Shown: positions 35,580 through 47,639 of the stretch, in pieces
Position numbering within the stretch: the first letter of the stretch is position 1
Layout of the letters: every line of letters starts with the position of its first letter
Assembly (NCBI RefSeq): GCF_032854445.1
Contig: NC_088297.1
Coordinates: 26,281,915 to 26,345,914, forward strand
Source of the DNA: Liolophura sinensis
Lineage: Eukaryota; Mollusca; Polyplacophora; Chitonida; Chitonidae
DNA length: 64,000 nucleotides
Reading direction: 5' to 3'
Notes under the pieces: generated by a model
The model's input: the letters and a program-made list of their open reading frames with translations, nothing else
What the model was told of the DNA's origin: nothing
The model's database searches: none
Program-made: the position numbers and the translations under genes

Positions 35580-36265
35580 CGGAACGAGACGACCATATTT
35601 CTCGTTACTATCTGTGCATATAACCACCTGCACTCATTTCTACATGTCCGCGTTTTACCTGAGCCATAATACGTTACATACACTTACGTAGCTTGAAACC
35701 ACTCTCACCAAAGAGAAGCGAATGTCATTTACGGCCTGCCTGGGTAAATATAGTAACTATTTTATTAAAAAAAAAAATGTTTTTTTTTTCCTTAATCATG
35801 AGAACGCTGTCAGTGGAAAGTATCCACTGAAGGCGTACTCGTTCGTAGCCTGCACATGCATCGATAAGGTTGTCAACTTACACGCACCAAAATAAAAAAT
35901 CTACCAGCATAGTTTCTTTATGGCAGCCACAGTGTATGAAAAACATTTCACGAGACCGATATTGTTTTCTGTTTGCCAAAAAATGACACTTGCGTGGTCG
36001 ATCGGATACCTCATACCAACATTACCGCACTTAAAACATGTGGCCAAAGCATGCCTCACCAAAGTGAGGCGGTGACATTTGTGGCCTGATTGGCCACACT
36101 GGATGGCCACATTCCGAATAAAGGGCTTTCCGCTTAGATTTCTGATACCATTCTGTACTTCAAGAAACATTAATTCACTGACCGATATCCTCAATGTAAT
36201 TTCACAACTTATGAAAATATGGAGGTCTTCTCATCCGCGACGATTGATCGAAATGTAAGTAAAAT
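35580..36265 (+). repeat. Dispersed repeat family D, copy 3 (tandem to copy 2)
   Basis: 'actatctgtgcatataaccacctgcactcatttctacatgtccgc' through 'gaaaaacatttcacgagacc', 'aaagcatgcctcaccaaagtgaggcgg' and 'catccgcgacgattgatcg' align with copy 2 in the same orientation. It includes an A run (35767-35777) and T run. Confidence 0.7.
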
Positions 36266-36767
36266 TTTCTTTTTTCCTGGCCAATAGGAAAGATAGGAAT
36301 TATAAAGTTAACATTGGGAGAAAAGTAAAAAAAAAAAACCTCAAAAACTTTATAAATATTATAGGGTATTATTTTTTTTGGAAGGGTTGGTTGGGTGGTC
36401 GCCCACAAACAATTTTTTGCGGATGGCCTGATGGTGGTCAGATTTTAGGTGAAGAAAATCGAAGTGCAATGGGTGAACCAACAAAATTTGGCAATATGCA
36501 GATAAACTTTCCCACAGTGACACATGACGTACAGATACACACACTATATTGGTGGAAAGTTAGCAGTCCACAATGAACCTCTCACTGCGCAGATGGCAAC
36601 ACGAGCGTTGGCAACCAATTTTCACCAAGGCCTTACAAACAGTGGGAATGGGGATAATCTATAAATTCCCTCTCTATGGCTAGGCTCCAACCCACATACC
36701 ATTTGTCCTAGCCATGGAAAGACCGGAATTTTTTATTTCCTCACTCTAACTGTTCATGGGGCCCTGT
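36266..36767. other. Unique sequence before the 64-bp array
   Basis: No gene was recognised. A short T run lies at 36371-36378. Confidence 0.4.
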
Positions 36768-37520
36768 CTGAATGTCACACAATGCACAAACTGACCACAG
36801 TGCTGTGGTTTACCACTTCTGGTGTGCGTATCTGTATGTCACGCAATGCACAAACTCACCACATTGCTGTGGTTTATCAGTACTGGTGTGCATATCTGTA
36901 CGTAACACAATGCATAAACTTACCAAAGTGCTGTGGTTTACCACTTCTGGTGTGCATATCTGTACGTAACACAATGTACAAACTGACCAAAGTGCTGTGG
37001 TTTACTCCTTCTGGTGTGCATATCTGTACGTAACACAATGCACAAACTTACAACAGTGCTGTGGTTTACCACTTCTGGTGTGCATATCTGTACGTAACAC
37101 AATGCATAAACTTACCAAAGTGCTGTGGTTTACCACTTCTGGTGTGCATATCTGTACGTAACACAATGTACAAACTGACCAAAGTGCTGTGGTTTACCAC
37201 TTCTGGTGTGCACATCTGTATGTCACGCAATGCACAAACTTACAACAGTGCTGTGGTTTACTCCTTCTGGTGTGCATATCTGTACGTAACACAACGCACA
37301 AACTTACAACAGTGCTGTGGTTTACCACTTCTGGTGTGCATATCTGTACGTAACACAATGCACAAACTGACCAAAGTGCTGTGGTTTACCACTTCTGGTG
37401 TGCATATCTGTACGTAACACAATGCACAAACTGACCAAAGTGCTGTGGTTTACCACTTCTGGTGTGCATATCTGTACGTAACACAATGCATAAACTTACC
37501 AAAGTGCTGTGCTTTACCGG
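36768..37520. repeat. 64-bp tandem array
   Basis: Twelve copies of a 64-bp unit (gtgctgtggtttaccacttc, tggtgtgcatatctgtacgt, aacacaatgcacaaactgac, caaa). The registers of the plus frames rotate between units, so the Cys/Trp-rich frames are artefacts. Confidence 0.95.
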
Positions 37521-37639
37521 TTTCATTCACCCATATAACTGACCTCATATTTATCCTATATTTTCTCCTACATATTTGATTTGGGGGACTCTGGGGGCTG
37601 ATTAGGGTTTTATCTTATTGTAGACTTCAACACGACGGA

Positions 37640-37990
37640 TGTTAGTTGTTTATGTATGTATGTTCGGGGTTTAACGTCATACTTAACAATGTTTTAGTCA
37701 TATAACGTGTATGTACATACACTGTCCACTTGTGACATGGGCGAGTCCATGCCAGCAAAGATCTGCCGCCAAAGAACTATCATGCCGACGACACCAGTTA
37801 TGACACCCCACCCAGTCACATTATACTGACACCGGGCTAACCAGTCAAATTTCCTTGCTCCAACCTCTCAGTGGTGAGCGCCAGACGAGGCAGTAGCTAG
37901 GTACATCTTTAAAGTCTTTTGGTATGACCCGACCCCGGTTTAATCCCGGATACACTCGCCCTAGAGGGGGACACTCTAAGCCCCCGAACT
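37640..37990 (-). mobile_element. SINE type 3
   Basis: On the minus strand a tRNA-like head with box B 'gggattaaaccggggtcgggtcatacc' leads to 'gactttaaagatgtacctagctact' and 'cgtctggcgctcaccactgaga', then 'gctaacccggtgtcagtataat' and a 3' end 'taaacattgttaagtatgacgttaaacc'. The last motif is shared with SINE type 2. A partial relative is at 63400-63530. Confidence 0.65.
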
Positions 37991-38084
37991 AGTCGTCATT
38001 GAGGTTGAATGAATGAGTATGGCTCAATATTTTAGCCATACCGTGGCTATTATCAAAAAGGGAAAAGACCTCTCTTTGGGATTA

Positions 38085-38640
38085 CGTTGAATTGAAATAA
38101 CCAACAGACCGAATTTCACGGTCTCATTTTGGTGAGGTATACTTTGGCCACACGTTTTAAGTGCGGTAAAGTTAGTATGAGATTTGCTGCGGACCGCAGT
38201 AAGGTCACTTCCTTGGCGCGCAGAAATAGCATCAGTCTCGTGAAATGTTTACCATAAACTGTGAACGCCACAAAAAATGTGTTGCTAGATTTTTACTTTG
38301 ATGCGTGTAAGTTGACAGCCTTACCTATGCCTGTAGGGGCTACGAACAGAAACGCCTTCAATGGATATTTTCAACGTACAGTTTTCTGATGTGTGAAAGA
38401 AAAAAAACTTCAAATAAATGTTACTATATTACCCCAAGGAGGGTCGCAAATGACATTCGCTTCACTTTATTCAGGGTCGTTTCAAGCAACGTAAGAGAAG
38501 CTAACGCATTATGGTTGAGGTAACATGCGGACAAGTAGAAATGAGTGCAGACGATTTTGCGCACAGATAGTGGCGAGAATATTCCTTTTGAATGTTCCTT
38601 TTGTCCGGACGAGTCACAGTTTTACATAGTTATGTACTAA
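38085..38640 (-). repeat. Dispersed repeat family D, inverted copy 4
   Basis: Read on the minus strand it matches 35600-36050: 'actatctgtgcgcaaaatcgtctgcactcatttctac', 'gcgaatgtcatttgcgacc', 'cattgaaggcg', 'gtcaacttacacgcatcaaagtaaaaatcta' and 'aaacatttcacgagactgatg'. It lies about 1.8 kb from copy 3 in opposite orientation. Confidence 0.75.
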
Positions 38641-38884
38641 GAATAGTTTTATACGTGTTACTAAATATGATGGTTATGTTATACACAAGTGATGAATGGC
38701 GCTGATATTTGATACTTATAAGTGTTATAGTACCAACATGTAGATAATATATTGTTATCTAACTGATTTCTTAGTATTAACATTTAAGTTCGCTTTGAAC
38801 ACAATATTTCGGCCATATTACGACAACATATCCAGGTGCTGGCCAGTCAAAATGCCCGCATAAAGATGCCTTCTTGAGGCAGTA
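38641..38884. other. Unique spacer
   Basis: AT-rich; nothing recognised before the 77-bp array. Confidence 0.5.
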
Positions 38885-39790
38885 TGTCGAACACACCTGT
38901 AGGCATGACATCCCACCCAATAAGAATTTATCAACACCAAACCTCCTACAGCCGATAACCATTATGTTGACACCTGTAGGCCTGACATCCCACCCAATCA
39001 GAATGTACCAATACCAAACCTCCTACAGCTGATAATCATTATGTTATCACCTGTAGGCCTGACATCCCACCCAATCAGAATTTATCAACACCAAACCTCC
39101 TACAGCCGATAACCATTATGTTGACACCTGTAGGCATGACATCCCACCCAATCATAATGTACCAATACCAAACCTCCTACAGGCGATAACCATTATGTTG
39201 ACACCTGTAGGCATGACATCCCACCCAATCATAATGTACCAACACCAAACCTCCTACAGCCGATAACCATTATGTTGACACCTGTAGGCATGACATCCCA
39301 CCCAGTCAGAATGTACCAATACCAAACCTCCTACAGCCGATAACCATTATGTTGACACCTGTAGGCATGACATCCCACCCAATCAGAATGTACCAATACC
39401 AAACCTCCTACAGCCGATAACCATTATGTTGACACCTGTAGGCATGACATCCCACCCAATCATAATGTACCAACACCAAACCTCCTACAGCCGATAACCA
39501 TTATGTTGACGCCTGTGGGCATGACATCCCACCCAATCATAATGTACCAATACCAAACCTCCTACAGCCGATAATCATTATGTTGACACCTGTAGGCATG
39601 ACATTCACCCAATCATAATGTACCAATACCAAACCTCCTACAGGACCCCTGTAGGCATGACATTCACCCAATCATAATGTATCAACACCAAACCTTCTAC
39701 AGCCGATAATCATTATGTTATCACCAGTAGGCCTGACATCCCACTCCATCAGAATTACCAACACCACACTTCCTACAGCCGATAACCATT
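38885..39790. repeat. About 77-bp tandem array with hairpin-forming units
   Basis: About 11-12 copies of a unit containing 'caccaaacctcctacagccgataacc', 'attatgttgacacctgtagg' and 'catgacatcccacccaatca'. CCTACAG and CTGTAGG in each unit are inverted repeats about 22 bp apart, so every unit can form a 7-bp-stem hairpin. One copy near 39640 has a deletion that brings the arms together ('cctacaggacccctgtagg'). Confidence 0.92.
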
Positions 39791-40654
39791 CTAATTCTGA
39801 GTCACAAAACATGAAGCCAAAAGTAGCATTTTGTAAAGTCTTTGATGGGGGGGGGGGGGGGTGGGGTGACCAGCATGGGGCTGAACGCTGTATTACCTCC
39901 TGAGAATGGGGAGAACGTTTATCTACCACCATGGCGGTGAACTATTTCAAGATACAATATATCTTCCCCATTATCAGAAAACATGAATCCATTTGAGGCA
40001 GTCATTATCTTTATGTAAATATTTCTTCATCCTAGGAAAGTTACACTTTGATAAAAAAATCCTTAGAGAAATAATCACGAACAGACGTCGATAGAATGCA
40101 ATGTGCAAATCACGGAACTTGCTCTTTTTTGTGGAAATGGGCACCCGTTCTGAGATAATTCCTTATTTCCAAACAAGCCAATGTACAAAATAATGGTGCT
40201 TTACTTTAACGCGATTCACACTCTCGACCCGCAGCCACCGGACTACAACGTTAGTTGTTTAATTTTTAATAATATAGGAAAGTGGATATGCCAGTGGAAA
40301 TATTTAGTTGATCAAATGTCTCATGTAGGCCTATAGCTATAATATACACTGGGTAATCTGCCTCACGTTACAGTAATGTGGCTCCGTTTTTAAGTCGGGT
40401 TGCTGGAAAACTAGGAAAGTATTTACAGAGCGAAGGAAGAGTATAAATTTGTCTTTAAGTTTCATGCATATCGCTTGAGACTTGAGTTGAGCTCGCACGA
40501 GATAAATTTATACGTATTGGGTATTTCTGTCACAGTGGGGAGTTTAATAAATCACCACTATCATCGAGGGTCTAGAGGAAGTTACCTACAAAGTTATAGG
40601 CGTGTTCGCCTGTTCATTTCTAAAATTTTAAAATATTCTCACTTACACGCATTT
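39791..40654. other. Unique sequence with a G run
   Basis: A run of about 14 G followed by TGGGG lies at 39847-39865. No gene was recognised. Confidence 0.5.
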
Positions 40655-40775
40655 CGGGTCCAGTCGGCTGGTGACTTGGCGATATGTGGTCAACTTGTGT
40701 AGGTTTGCCGCCGTCGCATAAGTGAAATATTCTTGAGTACGGCGTAAAACACCAAGCAAATATTTAAATAAATAT
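40655..40775 (+). mobile_element. SINE type 1, 3'-end fragment
   Basis: From about 40710 'gccgccgtcgcataagtgaaatattcttgagtacggcgtaaaacacc' is intact, followed by 'aagcaaatatttaaataaat'. Upstream sequence ('cggctggtgacttggcg') is too changed to align to the head. Confidence 0.85.
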
Positions 40776-40899
40776 GTGGTTTGGATAGGGCATGTGCCCG
40801 CCTCAACATCCTCAAGGTTTCCCATCCTATGGGTCTGTATATCCATACATAGCCTATTATTCAGTCTGCATTACTCAGTACAGATTATAGTGATAACAT

Positions 40900-41740
40900 T
40901 TAGTTATTTAATGTAGGTTATTTAATGTAGGTTATTTGGTGTAGGTTATTTGGTGTAGGTCTATTTGGTGTAGGTTATTTGGTGTAGGTTATTTGGTATA
41001 GGTTATTTGGTGTAGGTTATTTGGTGTAGGTTTTTAAGTGTAGGTTATTTGGTGTAGATTATTTAGTGTAGGTTATTTTGTGTAGGTTATTAAGTGTAGG
41101 TTATTGGTGTAGGTTATTTGGTGTAGGTTATTTGGTGTAGGTTATTGGTGTAGGTTATTTGGTGTAGGTTGTTTAGTGTTGGTTATTTGGTGTAGGTTAT
41201 TTGGTGTCGGTTATTTGGTGTAGGTTTTTAGTGTAGGTTATTTGGTGTAGGTTATTTGGTGTAGGTTATTTCATGTAGGTTATTTGGTGTAGGTTATTAA
41301 GTGTGGGTTATTTGGTGTAGGTTATTTAGTGTACGTTGTTTAGTGTACGTTTTTTAATGTTGGTTATTTGGTGTAGGTATTTGGTGTAGGTTATTTAGTG
41401 TAAGTTATTTTGGTGTAGGTTTTTTATGTAGGTTATTTAGTGTAGGTTATTTAGTGTCAGTCATTTTGTGTAGGTTATTTTGTGTAGGTTTTTTATTATA
41501 ACGGTACGTTATTTTGTGTCGGTTGTTTAGTGTAAGTTAATTTGTGTAGATTATTTAGTGTATGCTATTTTGTGTATTTTATTTTGTGTAGCTTATTTAG
41601 TGTAGGTTAATTTGTGTAGGTTATTAGTGTATGCTATTTTGTGTATTTTATTTTGTGTAGCTTATTTAGTGTAGGTTAATTTGTGTAGGTTATTTAGTGT
41701 ATGCTATTTTGTGTATATTACTTTGTGTAGATTATTTGGG
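40900..41740. repeat. 14-bp tandem array
   Basis: About 60 copies of tgtaggttatttgg with variants tgtaggttatttag, tgtaggttattttg and shortened 12-13 bp forms, more degenerate toward the right end. The G and T strand bias is strong. Confidence 0.95.
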
Positions 41741-42080
41741 AATTTTATAACTCCTGCTTAGTTATATTTTCTTCGTCAGGTAAGGAAGATCCAAAAGTGG
41801 AAGGTGCTGTCACTATGGCAATAGTGGCTGACATGTCCATAGCATATCGGTTGTTTTATTTCTTTACTCTTACTCATGGTCTGATTACTTGTATTAACCG
41901 AGTCAATGAACACAGAGAAGCTCCGCTGGGGAAATCGAGGCAGAGTGGCGTTACTGACTCATTCAGATGACCTCTAATCGAAGTTAATTTCCTCCTGTTC
42001 TTCTAGAGGAAACTGTTTCCATAGCAAGGAAAACCATGTCGTCCAAGGTGGAACAGATGTTTGGAAATGGTGAAATAGTT
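41741..42080. other. Unique spacer
   Basis: No gene was recognised between the 14-bp and 48-bp arrays. Confidence 0.5.
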
Positions 42081-42084
42081 TAGG

Positions 42085-43275
42085 TTGCGCTGGAAATAGT
42101 TACCATGTCGGTGGAAATAGTTATCATCACGATAGAAATACAAGTAGTAATCATGACGGTGGAAATAGTTATCATGGCGGTGGAAATAGTTATCATCACG
42201 ATGGAAATACATGTAGAAATTATGACGATGGAAATAGTTATCATCGCGATGGAAATGCATGTAGTAATCATGACGGTGGAAATAGTTATCATCACGATGG
42301 AAATACAAGTAGTAATCATGACGGTGGAAATAGTTATCAAGGCGGTGGAAATAGTTATCATCACGATGGAAATACATGTAGTAATCAGGACGATGGAAAT
42401 AGTTATCATCACGATGGAAATACAAGTAGTAATCATGACGATGGAAATAGTTTATCAAGGCGGTGGAAATAGTTATCATCACGATGGAAATACAAGTAGT
42501 AATCATGACGGTGGAAATAGTTATCATCACGATGGAAATACAAGTAGTAATCATGACGGTGAAAATAGTTATCATCACGATGGAAATACATGCAGAAATT
42601 ATGACGATGGAAATAGTTATCATCACGATGGAAATATATGTAGTAATCATGGCGGTGGAAATAGTTATCATCACGATGGAAATACATGTAGTAATCATGA
42701 CGATGGAAATAGTTATCATCACGATGGAAATACATGTAGAAATTATGACGATGGAAATAGTTATCATCGCGATGGAAATACATGTAGTAATCAGGACGAT
42801 GGAAATAGTTATCATCACGATGGAAATACAAGTAGTAATCAGGACGATGGAAATAGTTATCAAGGCGGTGGAAATAGTTATCATCGCGATGGAAATACAA
42901 GTAGTAATCATGACGATGGAAATAGTTATCATCACGATGGAAATACATGTAGTAATCATGGCGGTGGAAATAGTTATCATCGCGATGGAAATACAAGTAT
43001 TAATCATGACGATGGAAATAGTTATCATCACGATGGAAATACGTGTAGTAATCATGACGATGGAAATAGTTATCATCGCGATGGAAATAGTTATCATGAC
43101 GATGGAAATAGTAATCACGGCGGTGGAAATACATGTAGTATCATGATGGTGGAAATACTTACGAAGGAAATACATGTAGTAATCATGACGGTGTAAATAC
43201 TTACGACGGAAATACATGCAGTAATCATGGCGGTGGAAATACTTAAGAAGGAAATACATGTAGTAATCATGTATT
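42085..43275. repeat. 48-bp tandem array with sub-units
   Basis: About 24 copies of a 48-bp unit (acgatggaaatacaagtagt, aatcatgacggtggaaatag, ttatcatc). It is built from two related pieces around 'gatggaaata'. Some units lack or gain an 18-30 bp piece. Because unit and piece lengths are multiples of three, frames of 363 (plus) and 418 (minus) codons stay open. Their open state follows from the repeat, not from selection that I can see. Confidence 0.93.
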
Positions 43276-43924
43276 TTCCTTGTCCCACCGTACTAAACAA
43301 CGTAGTGTGCAGAAAACAAACTAAATAATTAAAATGAAATCATATGCCACTAATTATTCATTGTAGCGGATTTCCGTTTACTCCAGGTGTTTACCACAGG
43401 CATATCATCGGACAGAACATACACAACCCAGACTTGTCCACCAATACAACCCCATCACCACCACCAGGGATCGAGAGCCACACACTGGCTGTGTTAACTC
43501 TGCTGGCATGTTTGATCTTACACATGAAGCGATATCCAGTTGCTCTCTGTGAAAACAACCAATTCTCAACCGTTCTAAACGCTGCCACATAAACGCTGCA
43601 AACAGCGCTGTTTGGTAGGAATGCCTTCCAATCGTTTACCTAAGGAGCGATGTTGTTCTTAGCTGATACAGTGGAATGGTATCAGTTGCATTCCTCGCAT
43701 GGTTACCAGTATGTCGAGGTTTAGAAGCAATCTCCCGGTACTTACATGTACATGTCGTTTGGTTTTAAGTCACTTGAGAAGCTAACAAGTATCACACTGC
43801 CCCGCTGCTTCAGATTACTGCTTCTCTATGATCCCTTTGACCAATGCTCTTCGTAGTATAAATATGATTAACGACCAGAATTTGTCGGTCAGCATATTAC
43901 ACATCACCAGTTTCGGTTTTTTCC
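43276..43924. other. Unique sequence
   Basis: An 82-codon plus frame (43344-43592) overlaps minus frames of similar length. No motif was recognised and no gene is called. Confidence 0.4.
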
Positions 43925-44855
43925 GTCCCTGTGGATGTTGTGGATATTGTAGAAGTGTTGGATGTTGTAGATGTCGTAAATGTTGGTGATGTTGTAAATG
44001 TTGTGGGTGTTGTAGACGTTGTGGATGCGGTAGATGCTGTGGATGTGGTAGATATCTTGTGGACGTGGTAGATCTTGTAGATGTTGTGGATGTTAGATGT
44101 TGTAGATGTAGTGGATGTTGTGGATGTCGTAGATGTTTTTGATGTTGTAGATGTTATCGATAAGGATGGTGTAGATAGATTTTGTTGATGCTGTAGATGG
44201 TGCAGATGTTGTGGATGTGTGTTGATATTGTAGGTGTTGTGGATGTTGTAGATGATGTTGATTTTTTTGGATGTGGTAGATGTTGTAGATGTTATAGATG
44301 ATGTGGGTTTTGAGGATTTTGTAAATCTTGTAGACGTTTTGGATATGGTAGATTTGCATGTTGTAGATATGGTAGATGTTGCAGAAATTGTGGATGTTGT
44401 AGATGCTGTGGATGCTGCAAATGCTGTGGATGTTTTTAATTTTGTAGATGTTGCAGATGTTGCGGATGTTGCAGATGTTGTGGATGTTGTGGATGTGGTA
44501 TATGTGGTAGATATTTCGTGGATGTGATAGATGTTGTGTATGTTGTAGATGTTGAGGATGTGGTAGATGTTGATGTTGTGTATGTTGTGTAGTTTGATGT
44601 TGTGAATGTTATCTATGTGGTAGATGTTGTAGATCTTATAGACGTTGTGAATGTTGTGGATGTGCTAGATGTTGTACATGTTGAGAATGTTGTGGATGTG
44701 GTAGATGTTGAGTATGTTGTAAATGTTGCAGATGTAGATGTTGTTAGTATTGTAGATGTTGTTGGTATTGTAGATGTTGAGAATGTGGTAGATGTTGTGG
44801 ATGTGGCAGATGTTGTGGATGTTGTGGTTGCTGCGGATGTTGTGGATGTTGAGTT
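43925..44855. repeat. Degenerate 9-bp (GATGTTGTG) array
   Basis: Dozens of imperfect gatgttgtg / gatgttgta / gatgtggta units. In one frame these read as Val-Asp-Val-Val-Asp. Plus frames at 44252-44527 and 44602-44889 are simple-sequence by-products. Strand composition is strongly G/T on the plus strand. Confidence 0.93.
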
Positions 44856-45854
44856 CGGCATGCTACAGAGAGACACAGCCGTGATATAACCGATAATGAC
44901 TGAGGAAGTAGTGTTATGCTTTAAGTAAAAACTCGGGCAATAAAGTCACGTGTTCGAATCGAGCTCTTGCTGTTTCGGCCGCAGCTTGAAACCACGACGG
45001 TAGTCTTAGGCAATCCGGTTTCATTCACCAACACCCTTTATAAACATATACTCTTGAGCAAATGTATTCACTGTCAAGAAAAAACAGCAATAACAACAGA
45101 TGTATTTTAAATGTTTTCGTCTTCTCGTCTGTATTTTTTTGGATGTTTTTCGCATTTCCTGAACGTGTGCCACTGTAAGAATTGATATCAATGTACACAG
45201 ACAGCCATGTCGTTTGGATGAATGCATTTAATTTTTAAGGTAAGCCATCCAGCTGCTGGCGCAAAAATGCCTCTTCCGTTATTTTGTGCCGTTGGCAGCA
45301 TTCAGTGTGATTTCAGACTATATTGTATTCAGGTCAGCTTTTCTGAAAACCTTATCGATGTAGACTATGAATCAGCATTACACATGTTCACGTAAATCTT
45401 ACATCAGCCGTGGTTTGTGGCTAATTTCTGAACCATATGCAACCATAAACCAGCCCATCGAACATCGGAGCCGTACATCACTGTAATCTCAGGATACTAC
45501 AATACACTGCGCCTTGATATTATCTTAGATGGTGTCCAGTTTGTTGAGGATTGCTTTTCTTTTGACGTCATTTATCTTGAATTTTTCGAGTAAACCTTGT
45601 TCCCAGAATAACAAAAACAAGAAAGAAGTAGCAGTGAATACATGCGCTGTTACCAGATGAATTCAGCCATAAAGGACCAAAAATCCACAGGGGAGGCAAC
45701 TCTTATGTGGCATATCCTTCTTATTTCTCAGCAGAAATATTACCGGCCTTGGTTTGAACCAAGATTTAGAAAAACGTTTTTTTTTCTTGGCAAATGTGTC
45801 CTTTTCACAAAGAAATTCTGCCTCGGGTCACACCATACCCCCCAAAACGGGGGT
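44856..45854. other. Unique sequence with a tRNA-like remnant
   Basis: At 44950-44970 'cgtgttcgaatcgagctcttgctg' resembles a tRNA box B followed by the gctcttgctgg segment of lophotrochozoan SINEs. The core after it is not clear. Nothing else was recognised. Confidence 0.4.
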
Positions 45855-46115
45855 ATAGGCCTCCGTGGCTGGTTGAGTTAGCACGGCGCAATGTCCCATT
45901 AACCTCTCACTGACGGAGCCGTTGCGACTTCAAGTCCAGCTCATGCTGGCTTCCTCTGCGGTCGCACGTGGAAAGGCCTGCCAAGAACATGTTGATGGTC
46001 GTGGGCTTCCCCCGGGCTCTGCCTGGTTTTCTCCACCCGTAATGCTGGCCGCCGTCGTATATTTGAAATATTCCCAAGTAAGGTGTAAAACATCAACCAA
46101 ACAAATGAAGAAATA
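45855..46115 (+). mobile_element. SINE type 1, full length
   Basis: 'aggcctccgtggctggttgagttagc' (box A), 'gcgacttcaagtccagctcatgctgg' (box B and linker), 'gatggtcgtgggcttccccc', 'ccgtaatgctggccgccgtcgtat' and 'aaggtgtaaaacatcaaccaaacaaa' follow in order. Confidence 0.9.
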
Positions 46116-46144
46116 TATCAACTAGGCCAGTCCTCTATACACCA

Positions 46145-46470
46145 ACGGATAAAACCGATTAATCAACTATCGATCATACAGACATTCATCCAAACATCGG
46201 CTACTCAAACAGGCAATCAATCACTCACCCACTCAATCAATAAATCAATTAATCAATAACCAAAAAAGAATCGATCCATCAAATCGCCAGTTATCCAATC
46301 AGTCATCGTCTTGATCGATCATTTGATCAAAACATCGATCAACCATCCAAGTAAGTGATCAAACACAAGCAACCACCGATTATTGAGATATTCCGATTGA
46401 TCAGCCATTGCTTTATTAAACCAGAAACCAATTAAATATTTCTCAACAAGCCAATCCTGCAATCGCTTAA
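46145..46470. repeat. ATCA/TCAA cryptic simple sequence
   Basis: Degenerate runs of caatcaatca, tcgatcaa and aatcaataa without a fixed unit. Confidence 0.7.
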
Positions 46471-46509
46471 TCAACAAAGAAGATTGCTTACGGTACTTAT
46501 TTTCATTGC

Positions 46510-46750
46510 TATTTTGCTATTTTTATTGGTATTTAAGAATATTTCACTTGTACGATCGCGGCCAGCAGTATGGTGGGAAGGAGCCGGGCAGACACCGGGA
46601 GAATCTCACGATCATCGGCAGCTTGCTGCCAGACCTTCTCACGGCCGACCAATGAGGAAGCCAGCATGAACGGGACATCAGAGCGGTGGCATTAGTGAGA
46701 GCCTCCTGGGTCATTGTACTGAGCCCGTTACACACAGGCCACGTAGGACT
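46510..46750 (-). mobile_element. SINE type 1
   Basis: The plus strand shows 'aagaatatttcacttgtacg', 'cgcggccagcagtatggtggga', 'gaggaagccagcatgaacgg', 'ggtggcattagtgagagcctcctgggtcat' and a decayed box A end 'caggccacgtagga'. The outermost 3' end (gagtacggcgt) is missing. Confidence 0.85.
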
Positions 46751-46859
46751 TGCTGTTCCAAGAAAAATGAGTCGAAATTATTAATTTATCCAAAAATGTT
46801 GAAAGTCGAAGGGCAACTAATTAAGTGCTTATGAGGTTAACAGCCCAATCAAATAATCA

Positions 46860-47100
46860 ACGTTCAAATCAGGTAATAGCCAACCAGCTAATAACGTAAC
46901 CAAACAACCAGCCAATGTTCTAACCAAACAACCAGCCAATCCTCTAAACAAACAACCAGCCAACGCATCGCTTAAGCTAACCAGCCAACACAAGCTAATT
47001 CTAAACAAGCAAGCAGCTATCACTCTAACCAAACAACACAACAAATCTCAAAGAATCTAAACAGGTGACCGGGCAATCTTCAAACCGTTTAACCAGCTCA
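46860..47100. repeat. About 24-bp AACCAGCC array
   Basis: Degenerate copies of aaacaaccagccaatcctct + aacc (24 bp, varying), about eight to ten units. Confidence 0.8.
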
Positions 47101-47639
47101 CCATGAACAGCTTCCAAGTGCACATGCACCATCAGGCATCATTTAGGGTTCTGTTCTGATAGGAGGGATTCAAATGTTTTCATCGGTACTCAAGTATCAA
47201 CAATAAGCTATTGGCGAGCCTGGAAACAGGGCCTGTGAGCGTGGGAGTGTCTCGAGAGAGAGGAAGATTTAAGCAGTAAAACAGGATAACAGCACTGACA
47301 TTAGTAAAGGTGGTTGAGAGGAGATTACCCTTCAGTTGAGCGTGTCCAAGGTGGACGGAAGTGCAGAGTTCAAAACCAAGCTGGCCTATTCATTTATCAG
47401 CCACTCCAACAAATACAGTGGACACCATTCTGTGTCCCTGTAGTTTCTTCATTTGTGCTTATTAGAGGAATTTAGTGCCCTTTGAGCGTGGTCTGAATCA
47501 GTAAAAGTAAAACCCGAAGCAATATAAACATTAATATCAAAATTAAGTGTTCTAGTCCGTCAACAAACAAAATTAGCCCTGTTGCATTTATAGAATTGTT
47601 ATGATTTGTACCTTTACTAAGTTTTTTTCTGGAATCTGA
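47101..47639. other. Unique sequence
   Basis: No gene or SINE was recognised. Confidence 0.5.

Noticed and set aside
44252..44889. Val-Asp repeat 'proteins'
   Set aside because: Simple 9-bp repeat translated; no other sequence feature of a gene.
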